35,984 nt of DNA from JBOFHT01 sp051649785 (GTDB lineage: Archaea > Methanobacteriota > Methanobacteria > Methanobacteriales > Methanobacteriaceae), in contig JBOFHT010000072.1 in NCBI GenBank assembly GCA_051649785.1, forward strand, positions 1 to 35,984, given 5' to 3'. Of the stretch, positions 1-7,863 are shown in pieces. The translations under genes were made by a program, and so were the position numbers. Each line of letters starts with the position of its first letter. The first letter of the stretch is position 1. The notes below the pieces were generated by a model, which worked only from the letters and a program-made list of their open reading frames with translations, was not told the origin of the DNA and searched no databases.

Positions 1-443
1 ATTTTATAGTCAAAAATATAATTTTTTCAAAAAGAAATTTCCTTAATTTGCTAAACCAAAGTATTTTAAGTCGTTTTAATTTTTGAAGTTTGGGATTTTG
101 ATATAAATCAGTACAAAAACATAGGGTTTCTACAGAGCCAAAATTTAAAAAATTATTCTGAATATTTATGAGTAATTTATTAAATTTATTTAAGGTTTAG
201 TATTTATTGTTTAAGTTGGCAGAGTTGAAGTTATATAGTAAAATATTTATATATACTAATTATACTAATTTATACTATTAAATCAATTATTTGGTAAAAT
301 AAAATTAAATCCATAAAAATTATAAATACTATAATCTAATAGATATTAATAATAGAATTTTAATAGAATTTAGAACTATTTAATTAAGATTAATCAATTT
401 AATAAAAAAATATTATAAAAATACTACAAGTATAGGTCAAATA
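1..443. other. AT-rich spacer upstream of carS
   Basis: No convincing gene is seen in this left-edge stretch. It is rich in A and T with frequent stops in all frames. The part from about 240 to 420 is built of short TTTATA/ACTATT-like words that could include the carS TATA box, but no single promoter stands out. The only clear signal is the carS ribosome binding site, AGGT at 434-437. Confidence 0.5.
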
Positions 444-962
444 ATGGATTATATAGATATATCGATTGCAATACTAAGTTTAATTTATTTTATGTTACCT
501 GCATACATTGCAAACCTTAGCGGATTAGTCTTTGGAGGTGGGAAAGCTCTTGATTTTGGTAAATTTGCCCCTGATGGTAGAAGAATCATTGGCGATGGAG
601 TAACATGGAAAGGAGCTATTGTGGGGACTATTTTAGGTAGTGTAATTGGTGTTTTACAAGGTTTACAAAGTGGAAATGTATTATATGGCCTTTTTTTAGG
701 TTTTATTTTAGGTTTTGGAGCTATGCTCGGAGATGCAATAGGTAGCTTTATTAAAAGACGATTAAAAATCCAAAGAGGTAAACCAGTACTTATTTTAGAT
801 CAGTTAGATTTTGTAGTAGTAGCCATATTATTATCATTACTAATTACTAATTATGGAATTACAGGGTTTAATTTTCTTTATATTTGTATAATAACCATAT
901 TCCTTCATCTAGGGTCAAATATAATAGCTTATCTATTTGGAATAAAAGATGTTTGGTATTAA
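444..962 (+). CDS. carS: CDP-archaeol synthase
   Basis: This integral membrane enzyme of the CarS family (DUF46, related to CDP-diacylglycerol synthases) transfers CMP from CTP to unsaturated archaetidic acid, giving CDP-archaeol, the precursor of archaeal polar lipids. The 172-residue length is normal. A hydrophobic N-terminal segment is followed by the family motif PDGRRIIGDGVTWKG (residues 43-57), then hydrophobic segments at about 58-72 and 79-97, a charged cytosolic motif around GDAIGSFIKRRLK (97-109), and two more helices to the C terminus. The ATG lies 9 nt from the first G of the AGGT ribosome binding site, the usual register here. It converges on mfnF. With egsA at 33.4 kb the window carries an early and a late step of the same lipid pathway. 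The family call is based on these motifs. Confidence 0.93.
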   Translation: MDYIDISIAILSLIYFMLPAYIANLSGLVFGGGKALDFGKFAPDGRRIIGDGVTWKGAIVGTILGSVIGVLQGLQSGNVLYGLFLGFILGFGAMLGDAIGSFIKRRLKIQRGKPVLILDQLDFVVVAILLSLLITNYGITGFNFLYICIITIFLHLGSNIIAYLFGIKDVWY

Positions 963-1048
963 AAAGGTAAAATAAATACTAAAAAATAATTTTCTTAAAA
1001 CTATTTATTTTTAAAACATATTTCTAATATTTCTAACTACTTTTTATC

Positions 1049-2167
1049 TCAATTATTATTGCCATTACCCATACTATTTTTTATAAAATCTTCTGTTAAG
1101 ATAGCAGTACCAATTGCAGGAGCTACGGTACACTCATCTTTAGTTAAAATATCTGTCATTTTTTTTAAATTTAGCCCAGCAAGTTCTGCTGCTTTAGAAT
1201 TCAATATTTCAAGCCCTAATCCTGTACATACTACAGTATCTAATTTTTCACGGCTAGCTACTTCTTTAATACCCTCCGCAATTTCTAATACTTGATTTTT
1301 ATAAAATGATTCAGCTATTTCACTAATATCTTTTTCACTTAGAATATCTAAATCAGCACAAAGAACACGTGCAATACGATGCATTGAATCTTTTTTTGAC
1401 TTCCCCATACCATCAGGAGTATCACAGCTATAATCAGATGTCTTTATTTTGCTTAGAACATTAAAAACATCCCCAGTTATTGCAAAAAGTTCAGAAGCAA
1501 TATGATAATCTTCACCACAAAATGATATTTTATTACTAGGGCGGTATATGCTAGCTAAATTAGTTCTTAAAGTACCAGTATAAATTAATTCACTAGTTTT
1601 AAGTCTTTCAAAGTCAGTTCTACCTTTAGAACATTCTTTACCATTCTTTATAGGAATTATATCTGTAGTAGTACTCCCTGTATCAATCATGACACAATTA
1701 GGGCTTATTTCTTTAGCTATTTCAGCAGTAGCTATCCAGTTTGCAGCAGCTACATCAAGAGGGTTTGATTTAAGTGTTTCATAATCAATTATTCCATTTA
1801 AACTAACAAATACAACGGGAATATTATATTTTTTAGTGAATGTATCAAAAACATCTTTAGCTATTTCCATAACCCCCTGAACTTTAGTTTCATAAGCATC
1901 AACAAGTTCAGCAGTCATACAAATACCAATAGCATCAATATCATCCAATCCATAATTATTATCATTATTAATATCCGCATCCGCATTAGAGTTATTATTA
2001 TTATCATTAATTAATTTTAAAAGTGTTTGAGATAATTCATTATTTTTATACCACATAGGAAGGTAAGCAAAGTCACTTATAATCTTATTAAAATTACCTT
2101 CCTCATTAAAATCAATAATTGCTAAATCTGTGTTAGCCCCACCAATATCAAAACCTGCTACTTTCAT
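1049..2167 (-). CDS. mfnF: MfnF, methanofuran biosynthesis condensing enzyme (ASKHA fold)
   Basis: This hydantoinase/oxoprolinase-like protein matches MfnF, which joins aminomethylfuran-methanol diphosphate to gamma-glutamyltyramine to make the APMF-Glu intermediate of methanofuran. It has the ASKHA phosphate motifs: FDIGGANTDLA at the N terminus (residues 6-16) and MIDTGSTTTDI at about 160-170, plus a C-terminal CTGLGLEIL segment. The start chosen is the second in-frame Met: GAGGAG sits 5 nt upstream of it and overlaps the first Met codon at 2179, so the upstream Met is unlikely. An Asn/Asp-rich insert (about residues 54-72, NNNNSNADADINN) interrupts the fold. It lies downstream of mfnD, which makes its tyramine-derived substrate, so the pair supports the assignment. 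It is 372 residues long. Confidence 0.88.
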   Translation of the reverse strand: MKVAGFDIGGANTDLAIIDFNEEGNFNKIISDFAYLPMWYKNNELSQTLLKLINDNNNNSNADADINNDNNYGLDDIDAIGICMTAELVDAYETKVQGVMEIAKDVFDTFTKKYNIPVVFVSLNGIIDYETLKSNPLDVAAANWIATAEIAKEISPNCVMIDTGSTTTDIIPIKNGKECSKGRTDFERLKTSELIYTGTLRTNLASIYRPSNKISFCGEDYHIASELFAITGDVFNVLSKIKTSDYSCDTPDGMGKSKKDSMHRIARVLCADLDILSEKDISEIAESFYKNQVLEIAEGIKEVASREKLDTVVCTGLGLEILNSKAAELAGLNLKKMTDILTKDECTVAPAIGTAILTEDFIKNSMGNGNNN

Positions 2168-2350
2168 AAAACTCCTCATTAAATAATATAAAACTTATTT
2201 TTAAGAAATGCTCTAATTATTTTTATTATTTTTATTATCATTAATATTACTGCTACTGTTAATACAAGTACTGATACTGATACTAATAATGATACTGACA
2301 CTAATACTATTATTAATAATACAAATATTATTAATCTTATTCCCATTACA
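2168..2350. repeat. Triplet-biased spacer between mfnD and mfnF
   Basis: The spacer contains a run of ACT/GAT/AAT triplets from about 2243 to 2340, similar in composition to the Asn-codon inserts in the neighbouring genes. On the minus strand one frame reads as a hydrophobic peptide ending at the mfnF start, but it has no ribosome binding site and its hydrophobicity is what ATT/TTA/GTA triplets give in that frame. I regard it as noncoding repeat-derived DNA. Confidence 0.55.
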
Positions 2351-4099
2351 TTATTTAGTGCTATTATTGCAGTATTTAGTATTATTATCCATATTATCAG
2401 TATTATTAGCAAAGTCTATTTTCAGTGTATTATCATTAATATCTTTTTTAAAGTTTATTTTTTTATTAATATTAACTGAAACATCAATTTTATTTTTATT
2501 ATCATTAGTACTATTAAGATTATTATTAAGATTATTATTATCATTGGAATTATTAGAATTATCCCCATTAATAATAAAATCAATAATATTAAAATTTAAA
2601 GCATTTCTAAGACCAATATAAGGTGTAGTAAACCTAGAATTTATTTCAATTACATAAATATTAAATTCACTTACATTGTTATTAGAATTATAATTAATGT
2701 TATTATTAACCGTGTCATTAAGATTATAATTAATATCAATATTGTTATCCTCATTGCTGCTACTATTTATAATTAAATCAACACCAACAAATCCATTAAT
2801 ACCATCAATTGACTCCACAGCAACTTTAGCTACACTAAACGCAACATCTTTAAAAGGGTGATTATTAGTAATTTCACCACCTAAGTAATTATAATTACCA
2901 TTTTCACTGTCAAATCCAATAAACTGCTTATTTAAGCTAATAGGAACTGCTTTACCATTAACCACAATTAAACTAACACTAAATACACTACCCGTGACAA
3001 ATTCTTGGATTAAAAAGTCCGAAACATTTAAATCATTGCTTGTGAAACTAGACTTATTATTATCATTATTGTTATTATTATTGTTATTATTAAAATAATA
3101 ATCAAAATAGCTATTTAATTCATCTAAAGAAGAAATTAAGGTAACATTTTCACAATCAGACCCATAAACTGGTTTTATTATTATATTATTAACATTATCC
3201 CCATAAACACATTTATTGTCAGAATTAGTGTTATTAATAATGTTACTACTGTCATTACTAAGATTAATAGAGTTAATTAACCTAATAAGGTTAATAGAAT
3301 TATTAGAGTTAAGGGGACCGATTGTTTTAAAATCAAAATAAATATTAGAATTATTATTATTATTATTGCTATTGCTATTATTATTAGAATTATTACTGTT
3401 ATTATTAGAATTATCCTTAGTAGAGTTGGAATTATTACTATTACGATTATTAATAGAAATTTTAGCAGTATTGGGTTGATTAACAATACCATTTAATGCT
3501 TGAAAAGTTTTAAATTTATTAGAACATATTAAAACAGCATCTGAGTTAGAGCCGAATACTTTAACTTCTTTATCTTCAATCAATTTAGTAATATTATATA
3601 AAATCATATCATTTTCAGGAGCTACAAATAAAACTGCATCAAAATTAGCTACATTGTTATTTAACCAAGATTCAACAGATTCTTGAATTTCAATGAAATT
3701 AATGTTCTTATTAGTATTATTAGAGTTATTGTTGTTAATATTATTATTAGATTTATTGTTATTAAAATTATTTTTATTGGTATTATTGGTATTATTTTTA
3801 TTATTTTCATTATTACTAAGTTTAAAACTAATAATATTATCAAAAATAGGTTTAAAATCTTTAGAAATTAAAATACTGGCATTAATGTTAGAATTATTAT
3901 AATTAGAATTATTATGATTAGATTTATTATGATTAGAGTTATTATTATTATTATTATTGTTTTTAATATTATCATTATTAGAAATAGAAATAGAAATTAA
4001 ATCCTTGCAAAATGATTCTAAAATAGATACTGCTTCGGAAACAATAGATTCGTCTTGGATATTTGAAGCTGTACAGTATTCAAAAACTAGTAAATTCAT
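2351..4099 (-). CDS. mfnD: MfnD, tyramine-glutamate ligase with massive Asn-rich inserts
   Basis: This ATP-grasp ligase is expected to couple tyramine to the gamma-carboxyl of glutamate with ATP, an early step of methanofuran synthesis. The family core is visible in pieces: N-terminal LLVFEY (residues 3-8), FDAVLFVAPEND (153-164), the ATP-grasp lysine region IIIKPVYGSDCENV (306-319), FLIQEFVTGSVFSVSL (362-377), and the metal-binding VIEINSRFTTPYIGL (483-497). The protein is 582 residues, whereas MfnD is usually close to 300. The excess is Asn/Ser-rich low-complexity sequence at about 41-73, 96-133, 215-252, 264-296, 337-350, 446-476 and 511-537, mostly AAT codons. All inserts keep the frame and spare the motifs, so the gene is probably functional, with loops extruded from the fold. 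The ATG is preceded by GTGAT. mfnF follows downstream. Confidence 0.85.
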   Translation of the reverse strand: MNLLVFEYCTASNIQDESIVSEAVSILESFCKDLISISISNNDNIKNNNNNNNNSNHNKSNHNNSNYNNSNINASILISKDFKPIFDNIISFKLSNNENNKNNTNNTNKNNFNNNKSNNNINNNNSNNTNKNINFIEIQESVESWLNNNVANFDAVLFVAPENDMILYNITKLIEDKEVKVFGSNSDAVLICSNKFKTFQALNGIVNQPNTAKISINNRNSNNSNSTKDNSNNNSNNSNNNSNSNNNNNNSNIYFDFKTIGPLNSNNSINLIRLINSINLSNDSSNIINNTNSDNKCVYGDNVNNIIIKPVYGSDCENVTLISSLDELNSYFDYYFNNNNNNNNNDNNKSSFTSNDLNVSDFLIQEFVTGSVFSVSLIVVNGKAVPISLNKQFIGFDSENGNYNYLGGEITNNHPFKDVAFSVAKVAVESIDGINGFVGVDLIINSSSNEDNNIDINYNLNDTVNNNINYNSNNNVSEFNIYVIEINSRFTTPYIGLRNALNFNIIDFIINGDNSNNSNDNNNLNNNLNSTNDNKNKIDVSVNINKKINFKKDINDNTLKIDFANNTDNMDNNTKYCNNSTK

Positions 4100-4150
4100 T
4101 AAATCACTTTATATAATTAGTTATATTCATATAATTATCCCTAGTTATTA

Positions 4151-4250
4151 ATTAGTTAAAATATTGATTAAGATATTGATATTAGTTAAGATATTAATTA
4201 AGGTATTAGTTAAAGTATTAGTTAAGATATTAAAAGATATTAAAAGATAT
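4151..4250. repeat. 12-bp tandem repeat upstream of mfnD
   Basis: About six degenerate copies of a 12-bp unit close to ATTAGTTAAGAT run from 4151 to about 4230, followed by two copies of the 10-bp unit ATTAAAAGAT. The tract fills the gap between the wecC stop and the mfnD start, so any mfnD promoter must lie within or beside it. Copy-number change could alter expression, but that is inference. Confidence 0.75.
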
Positions 4251-4259
4251 TTAATGTAT

Positions 4260-5600
4260 TTAAACTCTCCCAACACCTTTAAAAATAACGCCTTTATTTC
4301 TAAATTCATCTAAATCAAAAATAGGGCGAGTGCAGATAAAAATAGAATTTTTAATCATTTCAGGACTTATATTTTTGTAATCATCATGATCTGTAATTAA
4401 TATTACACAATCAGCATCTAAAACATCCCTAATTTTACTATTTTTAAGTTCTAATGAGTCAAAAATATAATCATCAACATAAGGATCATTTAAAATTATT
4501 TTGGCTCCTTTAGATCTTAGAGTATTAATAAGAGGAATAGACGGAGTTTCACGAGCATCTGAAACATTTGCTTTATAAGAAAGTCCAAGAACTCCAATAG
4601 TAGCCCCATTTAATTCTTTTCCCAAATCATCAAAAGTTTTTTCAACTATTTCACAAACATGATACGGCATATATTCATTTACTTCACGAGCAGTTTCTAT
4701 TAAACGTGCAGGATTATTAGTTTCTTTAGCCAGCTCTACAATAAAATAAGGATCAATTGAAAGACAATGACCCCCAACACCAGGACCGGGAGTGTGAATA
4801 TTAACCCTGGGGTGGAAATTAGCTGCTTCAATAGCATCAATTGCATCAATGTTAAGATTTTCACAAACAATTGCAAACTCATTAGCTAAAGCAATATTAG
4901 TATCACGATAAGTATTTTCCATTAATTTAACCATTTCAGCAGTAATAATATTTTTAACAATGATTATTTCTCCAGAAGTAATATTAGAATAAATGAATTT
5001 AGCTGTGTTGGCAGATTTTTGATTTATGCCTCCAATAACACGAGCATTATGTGTCATTTCATATAAGGTGTTATTAGGAATAGCTCGCTCAGGAGTAAAA
5101 ACTACACCAAAGTCAGAACCTGCTTTAAGACCATATTTTTCAAGAATAGGTATAACTACATTATCACAGGTTTTTGGAGGAACAGTACTTTCAATAATAA
5201 CTAAATCATTAGATTTTAATCCTATAGCTATTACTTCACAGGCAGAAATAACAGCTCCTAAGTCTGCATTTTTAGAACTGTCAACAGGAGTAGGAACAAT
5301 AACAATAATAACATTAGAATTAGCTACGGCTTCAGCACCATCAATAGTAGCAAGTAATGAACCATTGCTTAAACCATTACTAGAATTTTTAGGTGAATTT
5401 TCACTACTAATTACTTCAAAAAGAATTTCATTTAGTCCAGGTTCCATAATAGGGGAAACACGTGAATTAATTGCATTGACAGATTCAGAGTTTATATCAA
5501 CACCAATAACATCAAACCCATTTTTTGCAAAAAGAACTGCTGTAGGAAGGCCAATATGCCCTAAACCAAATACAGCTATTTTAAAATCATCTTTGTTCAT
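4260..5600 (-). CDS. wecC: UDP-N-acetyl-D-mannosamine dehydrogenase-like nucleotide-sugar dehydrogenase
   Basis: This UDP-glucose/UDP-GDP-mannose dehydrogenase family enzyme oxidises the C6 hydroxyl of a UDP-aminosugar to the acid with two NAD+. It has the N-terminal Rossmann motif FGLGHIGLPTA (residues 11-21), VPTPVD (102-107), the ESTVPP loop (137-142), the FTPERAIP motif (168-175), and the catalytic-cysteine segment GGHCLSIDPYF (Cys279). The C-terminal UDP-binding domain has the SYKANVSDARETP motif. The 446-residue length is slightly above the usual 410-430, in part through a Ser/Asn-rich stretch at about 66-82. The start has GGTTAT at the normal distance. It lies 204 nt downstream of wecB on the same strand, so the pair most likely makes UDP-ManNAcA for surface glycans. 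Other UDP-hexosaminuronic acids are possible products. Confidence 0.85.
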   Translation of the reverse strand: MNKDDFKIAVFGLGHIGLPTAVLFAKNGFDVIGVDINSESVNAINSRVSPIMEPGLNEILFEVISSENSPKNSSNGLSNGSLLATIDGAEAVANSNVIIVIVPTPVDSSKNADLGAVISACEVIAIGLKSNDLVIIESTVPPKTCDNVVIPILEKYGLKAGSDFGVVFTPERAIPNNTLYEMTHNARVIGGINQKSANTAKFIYSNITSGEIIIVKNIITAEMVKLMENTYRDTNIALANEFAIVCENLNIDAIDAIEAANFHPRVNIHTPGPGVGGHCLSIDPYFIVELAKETNNPARLIETAREVNEYMPYHVCEIVEKTFDDLGKELNGATIGVLGLSYKANVSDARETPSIPLINTLRSKGAKIILNDPYVDDYIFDSLELKNSKIRDVLDADCVILITDHDDYKNISPEMIKNSIFICTRPIFDLDEFRNKGVIFKGVGRV

Positions 5601-5804
5601 AGAATAACCTGTTAATACAATATTATAATAAAATGTAGCTATTAGTTAGCTACTAATGCAAATAGTAATATTGGGAATATAGAAATATAATTAAATAAGT
5701 AATATAATTAATATGGGTATAATAGTCCTTAAAAGATATATTAATGTAAATATTAATGTAATCTAGCTATTAAAATAAGTGGCTAATTAGATAATATCTA
5801 ACTA

Positions 5805-7133
5805 TTAATTAGTATAATCATCAAATAATATAAATTTATCTTTTAGATTAGAATCATGATTAGGGAAAATCATATTAGATTTATCATTAGATTCCCCATA
5901 AATAAGCCTTACTAACGCATTATTTTTACTTTCAAATTCCTTTACAGTAATATTATCATTTACTAATTCTATTTTACTTGTAAAACTTGCCATTATATCA
6001 TCAGGAACTTTCATTTTTAATTTATCATCGTTATAAAATGATTCAATAATATCTAATATTTGAGTAGACGTAGTTCCATCCCCATAAGGATTAACTGCAT
6101 TCTTCATTTTATTTAAGGTTTTTTCATTATTTAAAAGAGAATTAGCTAGACTTAAAATCTTTTCTTTATTAGCACCAACTAAAACATTTCCCCCTGCACT
6201 AACAGTCTCAGGACGTTCAGTATTATACCTAATAGTCATAGCTGGAACATTTAAAGTGATTGCCTCTTCTTGAAGTCCACCAGAATCTGATAAAACAGCA
6301 GTAGATTTTGAAAGGAGAAGTAAAAAGTCCAAATAGCCAATAGGTTTTGAAATATGAATATGTTCTTCATTATTTAACTTGTCAAAAAGACCAAATTCCT
6401 CAAGTTTCTTTCGTGTTCTTGGGTGAATTGGGAAAATAATATTAAAATCAGATAATTCAATTAATGCATTAACAATATTAGTTAATCTTTCTTTATTATC
6501 GACATTTTCAGCCCTGTGCATAGTAACAGCTATAATATTATCATAATTTAAGTTAATAGGATTTTCTATTTCACTTTCTCGTTTTTTAGCTATTTCTAAG
6601 TTTCTGTAACAAGCATCAACAACAGTATTACCTGTAACAAAGATATTCTTAGGATTAATATATTCAATAGCTAAATTAACAGCGGATTTTTCAGTAGGAA
6701 CAAAATATAACTTAGAACAAACACCAGCTACCATCCTATTAATCTCTTCAGGCATTGTTTCATCATAAGAACGTAAACCTGCTTCTACATGGCCAACAGG
6801 AATGTGAAGTTTTGAAGCAGCTATTGCACCTGCTAAAACAGCATTTGTATCACCTTGAACTAAAAGAATATCTGGTTTTTCATCAGATAATACTTTCTCA
6901 ATTCCCTCAATCATTTGCCCAGTTTGTGCTCCGTGACTTGCAGAACCAACACCAATATTATAATTTGGAGCAGGTAATTCCAGTTCTACAAAAAATTGGT
7001 CAGACATTTCATGATCATAGTGCTGTCCTGTGTGTATAAGTATGTAATCAATACCCCTACTATTAATTTCATCAATAATAGGTGACATTTTAATAATTTC
7101 AGGTCTTGTCCCTAATACAATAGCTATTTTCAT
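5805..7133 (-). CDS. wecB: UDP-N-acetylglucosamine 2-epimerase (non-hydrolysing)
   Basis: The enzyme interconverts UDP-GlcNAc and UDP-ManNAc. It shows the family start IVLGTRPEIIKMSP (residues 5-18), HTGQHYDHEMS (34-44), the active-site Asp95 in VQGDTN, Glu117 in HVEAGLRSYD and Glu130 in PEEINR, in register with the E. coli enzyme, then MHRAENV and the nucleotide-binding SDSGGLQEEA motif. The catalytic domain ends near residue 365. A further 75 or so residues at the C terminus, with Asn-, Asp- and Lys-rich character, are beyond the usual 360-380 length and are not recognised. A strong GGAGG lies 7 nt from the ATG. wecC follows, so this is the first of the two steps to UDP-ManNAcA. Possible destinations are N-glycan or surface polysaccharide. 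Confidence 0.92.
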   Translation of the reverse strand: MKIAIVLGTRPEIIKMSPIIDEINSRGIDYILIHTGQHYDHEMSDQFFVELELPAPNYNIGVGSASHGAQTGQMIEGIEKVLSDEKPDILLVQGDTNAVLAGAIAASKLHIPVGHVEAGLRSYDETMPEEINRMVAGVCSKLYFVPTEKSAVNLAIEYINPKNIFVTGNTVVDACYRNLEIAKKRESEIENPINLNYDNIIAVTMHRAENVDNKERLTNIVNALIELSDFNIIFPIHPRTRKKLEEFGLFDKLNNEEHIHISKPIGYLDFLLLLSKSTAVLSDSGGLQEEAITLNVPAMTIRYNTERPETVSAGGNVLVGANKEKILSLANSLLNNEKTLNKMKNAVNPYGDGTTSTQILDIIESFYNDDKLKMKVPDDIMASFTSKIELVNDNITVKEFESKNNALVRLIYGESNDKSNMIFPNHDSNLKDKFILFDDYTN

Positions 7134-7293
7134 TATTAATCCTCCAAATCCCTAGTTTGCCATTATAGTGAGTATTATAATAATTGTTACAAGAATTATT
7201 TTATAAACTATTATTATTCCATAATTTTAATAAATATTATAACTATATTTATTAGAACTATTATAAATATTATTACAAACTTTTTAGAAAAAA

Positions 7294-7403
7294 GCCCTAA
7301 AAAATCTTAGCAAATCGGAGATTTGCTATGCATAGAAAATCGAAGATTTTCTAATGCTTCGATTTTTGGGGCACGAAAAAAATCCTATGGATTTTTTTCA
7401 GTG
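7294..7403 (+). promoter_or_regulatory. Cluster of four stems (possible structured leader or repeat element)
   Basis: There are three perfect inverted repeats in a row: TAGCAAATC/GATTTGCTA (7308-7328, loop GGA), TAGAAAATC/GATTTTCTA (7333-7353, loop GAA) and GAAAAAAATCC/GGATTTTTTTC (7375-7399, loop TAT). The first two are also enclosed by an outer stem, GCCC + AAAAATC (7294-7306) against GATTTTT + GGGC (7361-7372), giving a three-way-junction shape. In the third, CAC (7372-7374) can extend to GTG (7401-7403) around a bulged A. The element ends 15 nt before the ribosome binding site of the next gene. It could be a cis-acting RNA, a noncoding repeat or a small mobile remnant. The pairing is directly seen and the role is unknown. 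Confidence 0.6.
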
Positions 7404-7426
7404 TTTGATCAAAAAATGGTGATAAA

Positions 7427-7819
7427 ATGGTAGATAATCAAGAAGATAGGTTTCAAAAAGGAATGGAAGTTCTTAAAAAAACAAATAAAGTAGCAATAGA
7501 TGGAATATTTGATGAATTAAATGAAATAGCTCCAGATTTAGCTAGATTTATTGTAGAATTTCCCTACTCAGAAATTTACACTAGAGATAAGCTTGATTTA
7601 AAAACACGCGAATTAATTACAATTGGAGCATTAACTGCAATGGGACATGCTTTACCTCAATTAGAAGACCATATTAATGCTGCACTAAATGTTGGAGTAG
7701 AAAAAGAAGAAATTATTGAAGCTATTATGCAAATGACAGCTTATGGAGGATTTCCAGCAGCTATTAATGGAATGTTAGTAGCTAAAAAAGTATTTGAAAC
7801 TAGAGATGATGTTGAATAA
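7427..7819 (+). CDS. Carboxymuconolactone decarboxylase family protein
   Basis: This 130-residue all-helical protein belongs to the CMD/AhpD-like family (PF02627). The diagnostic stretch is KLDLKTRELITIGALTAMG (about residues 55-73), followed by LEDHINAALNVGVEKEEIIEA and GGFPAAINGM. There is no CxxC motif, so it is not an AhpD-type peroxidase partner and resembles the gamma-carboxymuconolactone decarboxylase group. In methanogens the substrate of such proteins is not established, and aromatic ring degradation is not expected here. The ATG is preceded by GGTGAT (7418-7423) in the normal register. The stem cluster just upstream may control it. It converges on the tatD-like gene, and two small AACAA/TTGTT hairpins lie between them. 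Confidence 0.85.
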   Translation: MVDNQEDRFQKGMEVLKKTNKVAIDGIFDELNEIAPDLARFIVEFPYSEIYTRDKLDLKTRELITIGALTAMGHALPQLEDHINAALNVGVEKEEIIEAIMQMTAYGGFPAAINGMLVAKKVFETRDDVE

Positions 7820-7826
7820 TAAATAT

Positions 7827-7860
7827 AACAAATTTTATTGTTCTAACAAAATTCATTGTT
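7827..7860. terminator. Probable convergent terminator
   Basis: Two adjacent inverted repeats, AACAA/TTGTT at 7827-7842 and again at 7845-7860, lie in the 44-nt gap between two convergent genes and are followed by T-rich DNA on both strands. The stems are short (5 bp), so the call rests mainly on position and composition. Confidence 0.4.
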
Positions 7861-7863
7861 TTA

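Noticed and set aside
2179..2412. 77-codon hydrophobic ORF on the minus strand between mfnD and mfnF
   Set aside because: It overlaps the end of mfnD, has no ribosome binding site, and its apparent membrane segment is what ATT/TTA/GTA triplet repeats encode in that frame.
2289..3902. Leu/Ile-rich ORFs opposite mfnD
   Set aside because: They are antisense readings of AAT-rich inserts (ATT and TTA codons) and lack start signals or conserved motifs.
2351..4099. mfnD as a pseudogene broken by insertions
   Set aside because: All inserts preserve the frame, the ATP-grasp motifs are intact and in order, and mfnF follows as expected.
5026..5607. 193-codon ORF opposite wecC
   Set aside because: Shadow of a well-supported dehydrogenase gene; no ribosome binding site.
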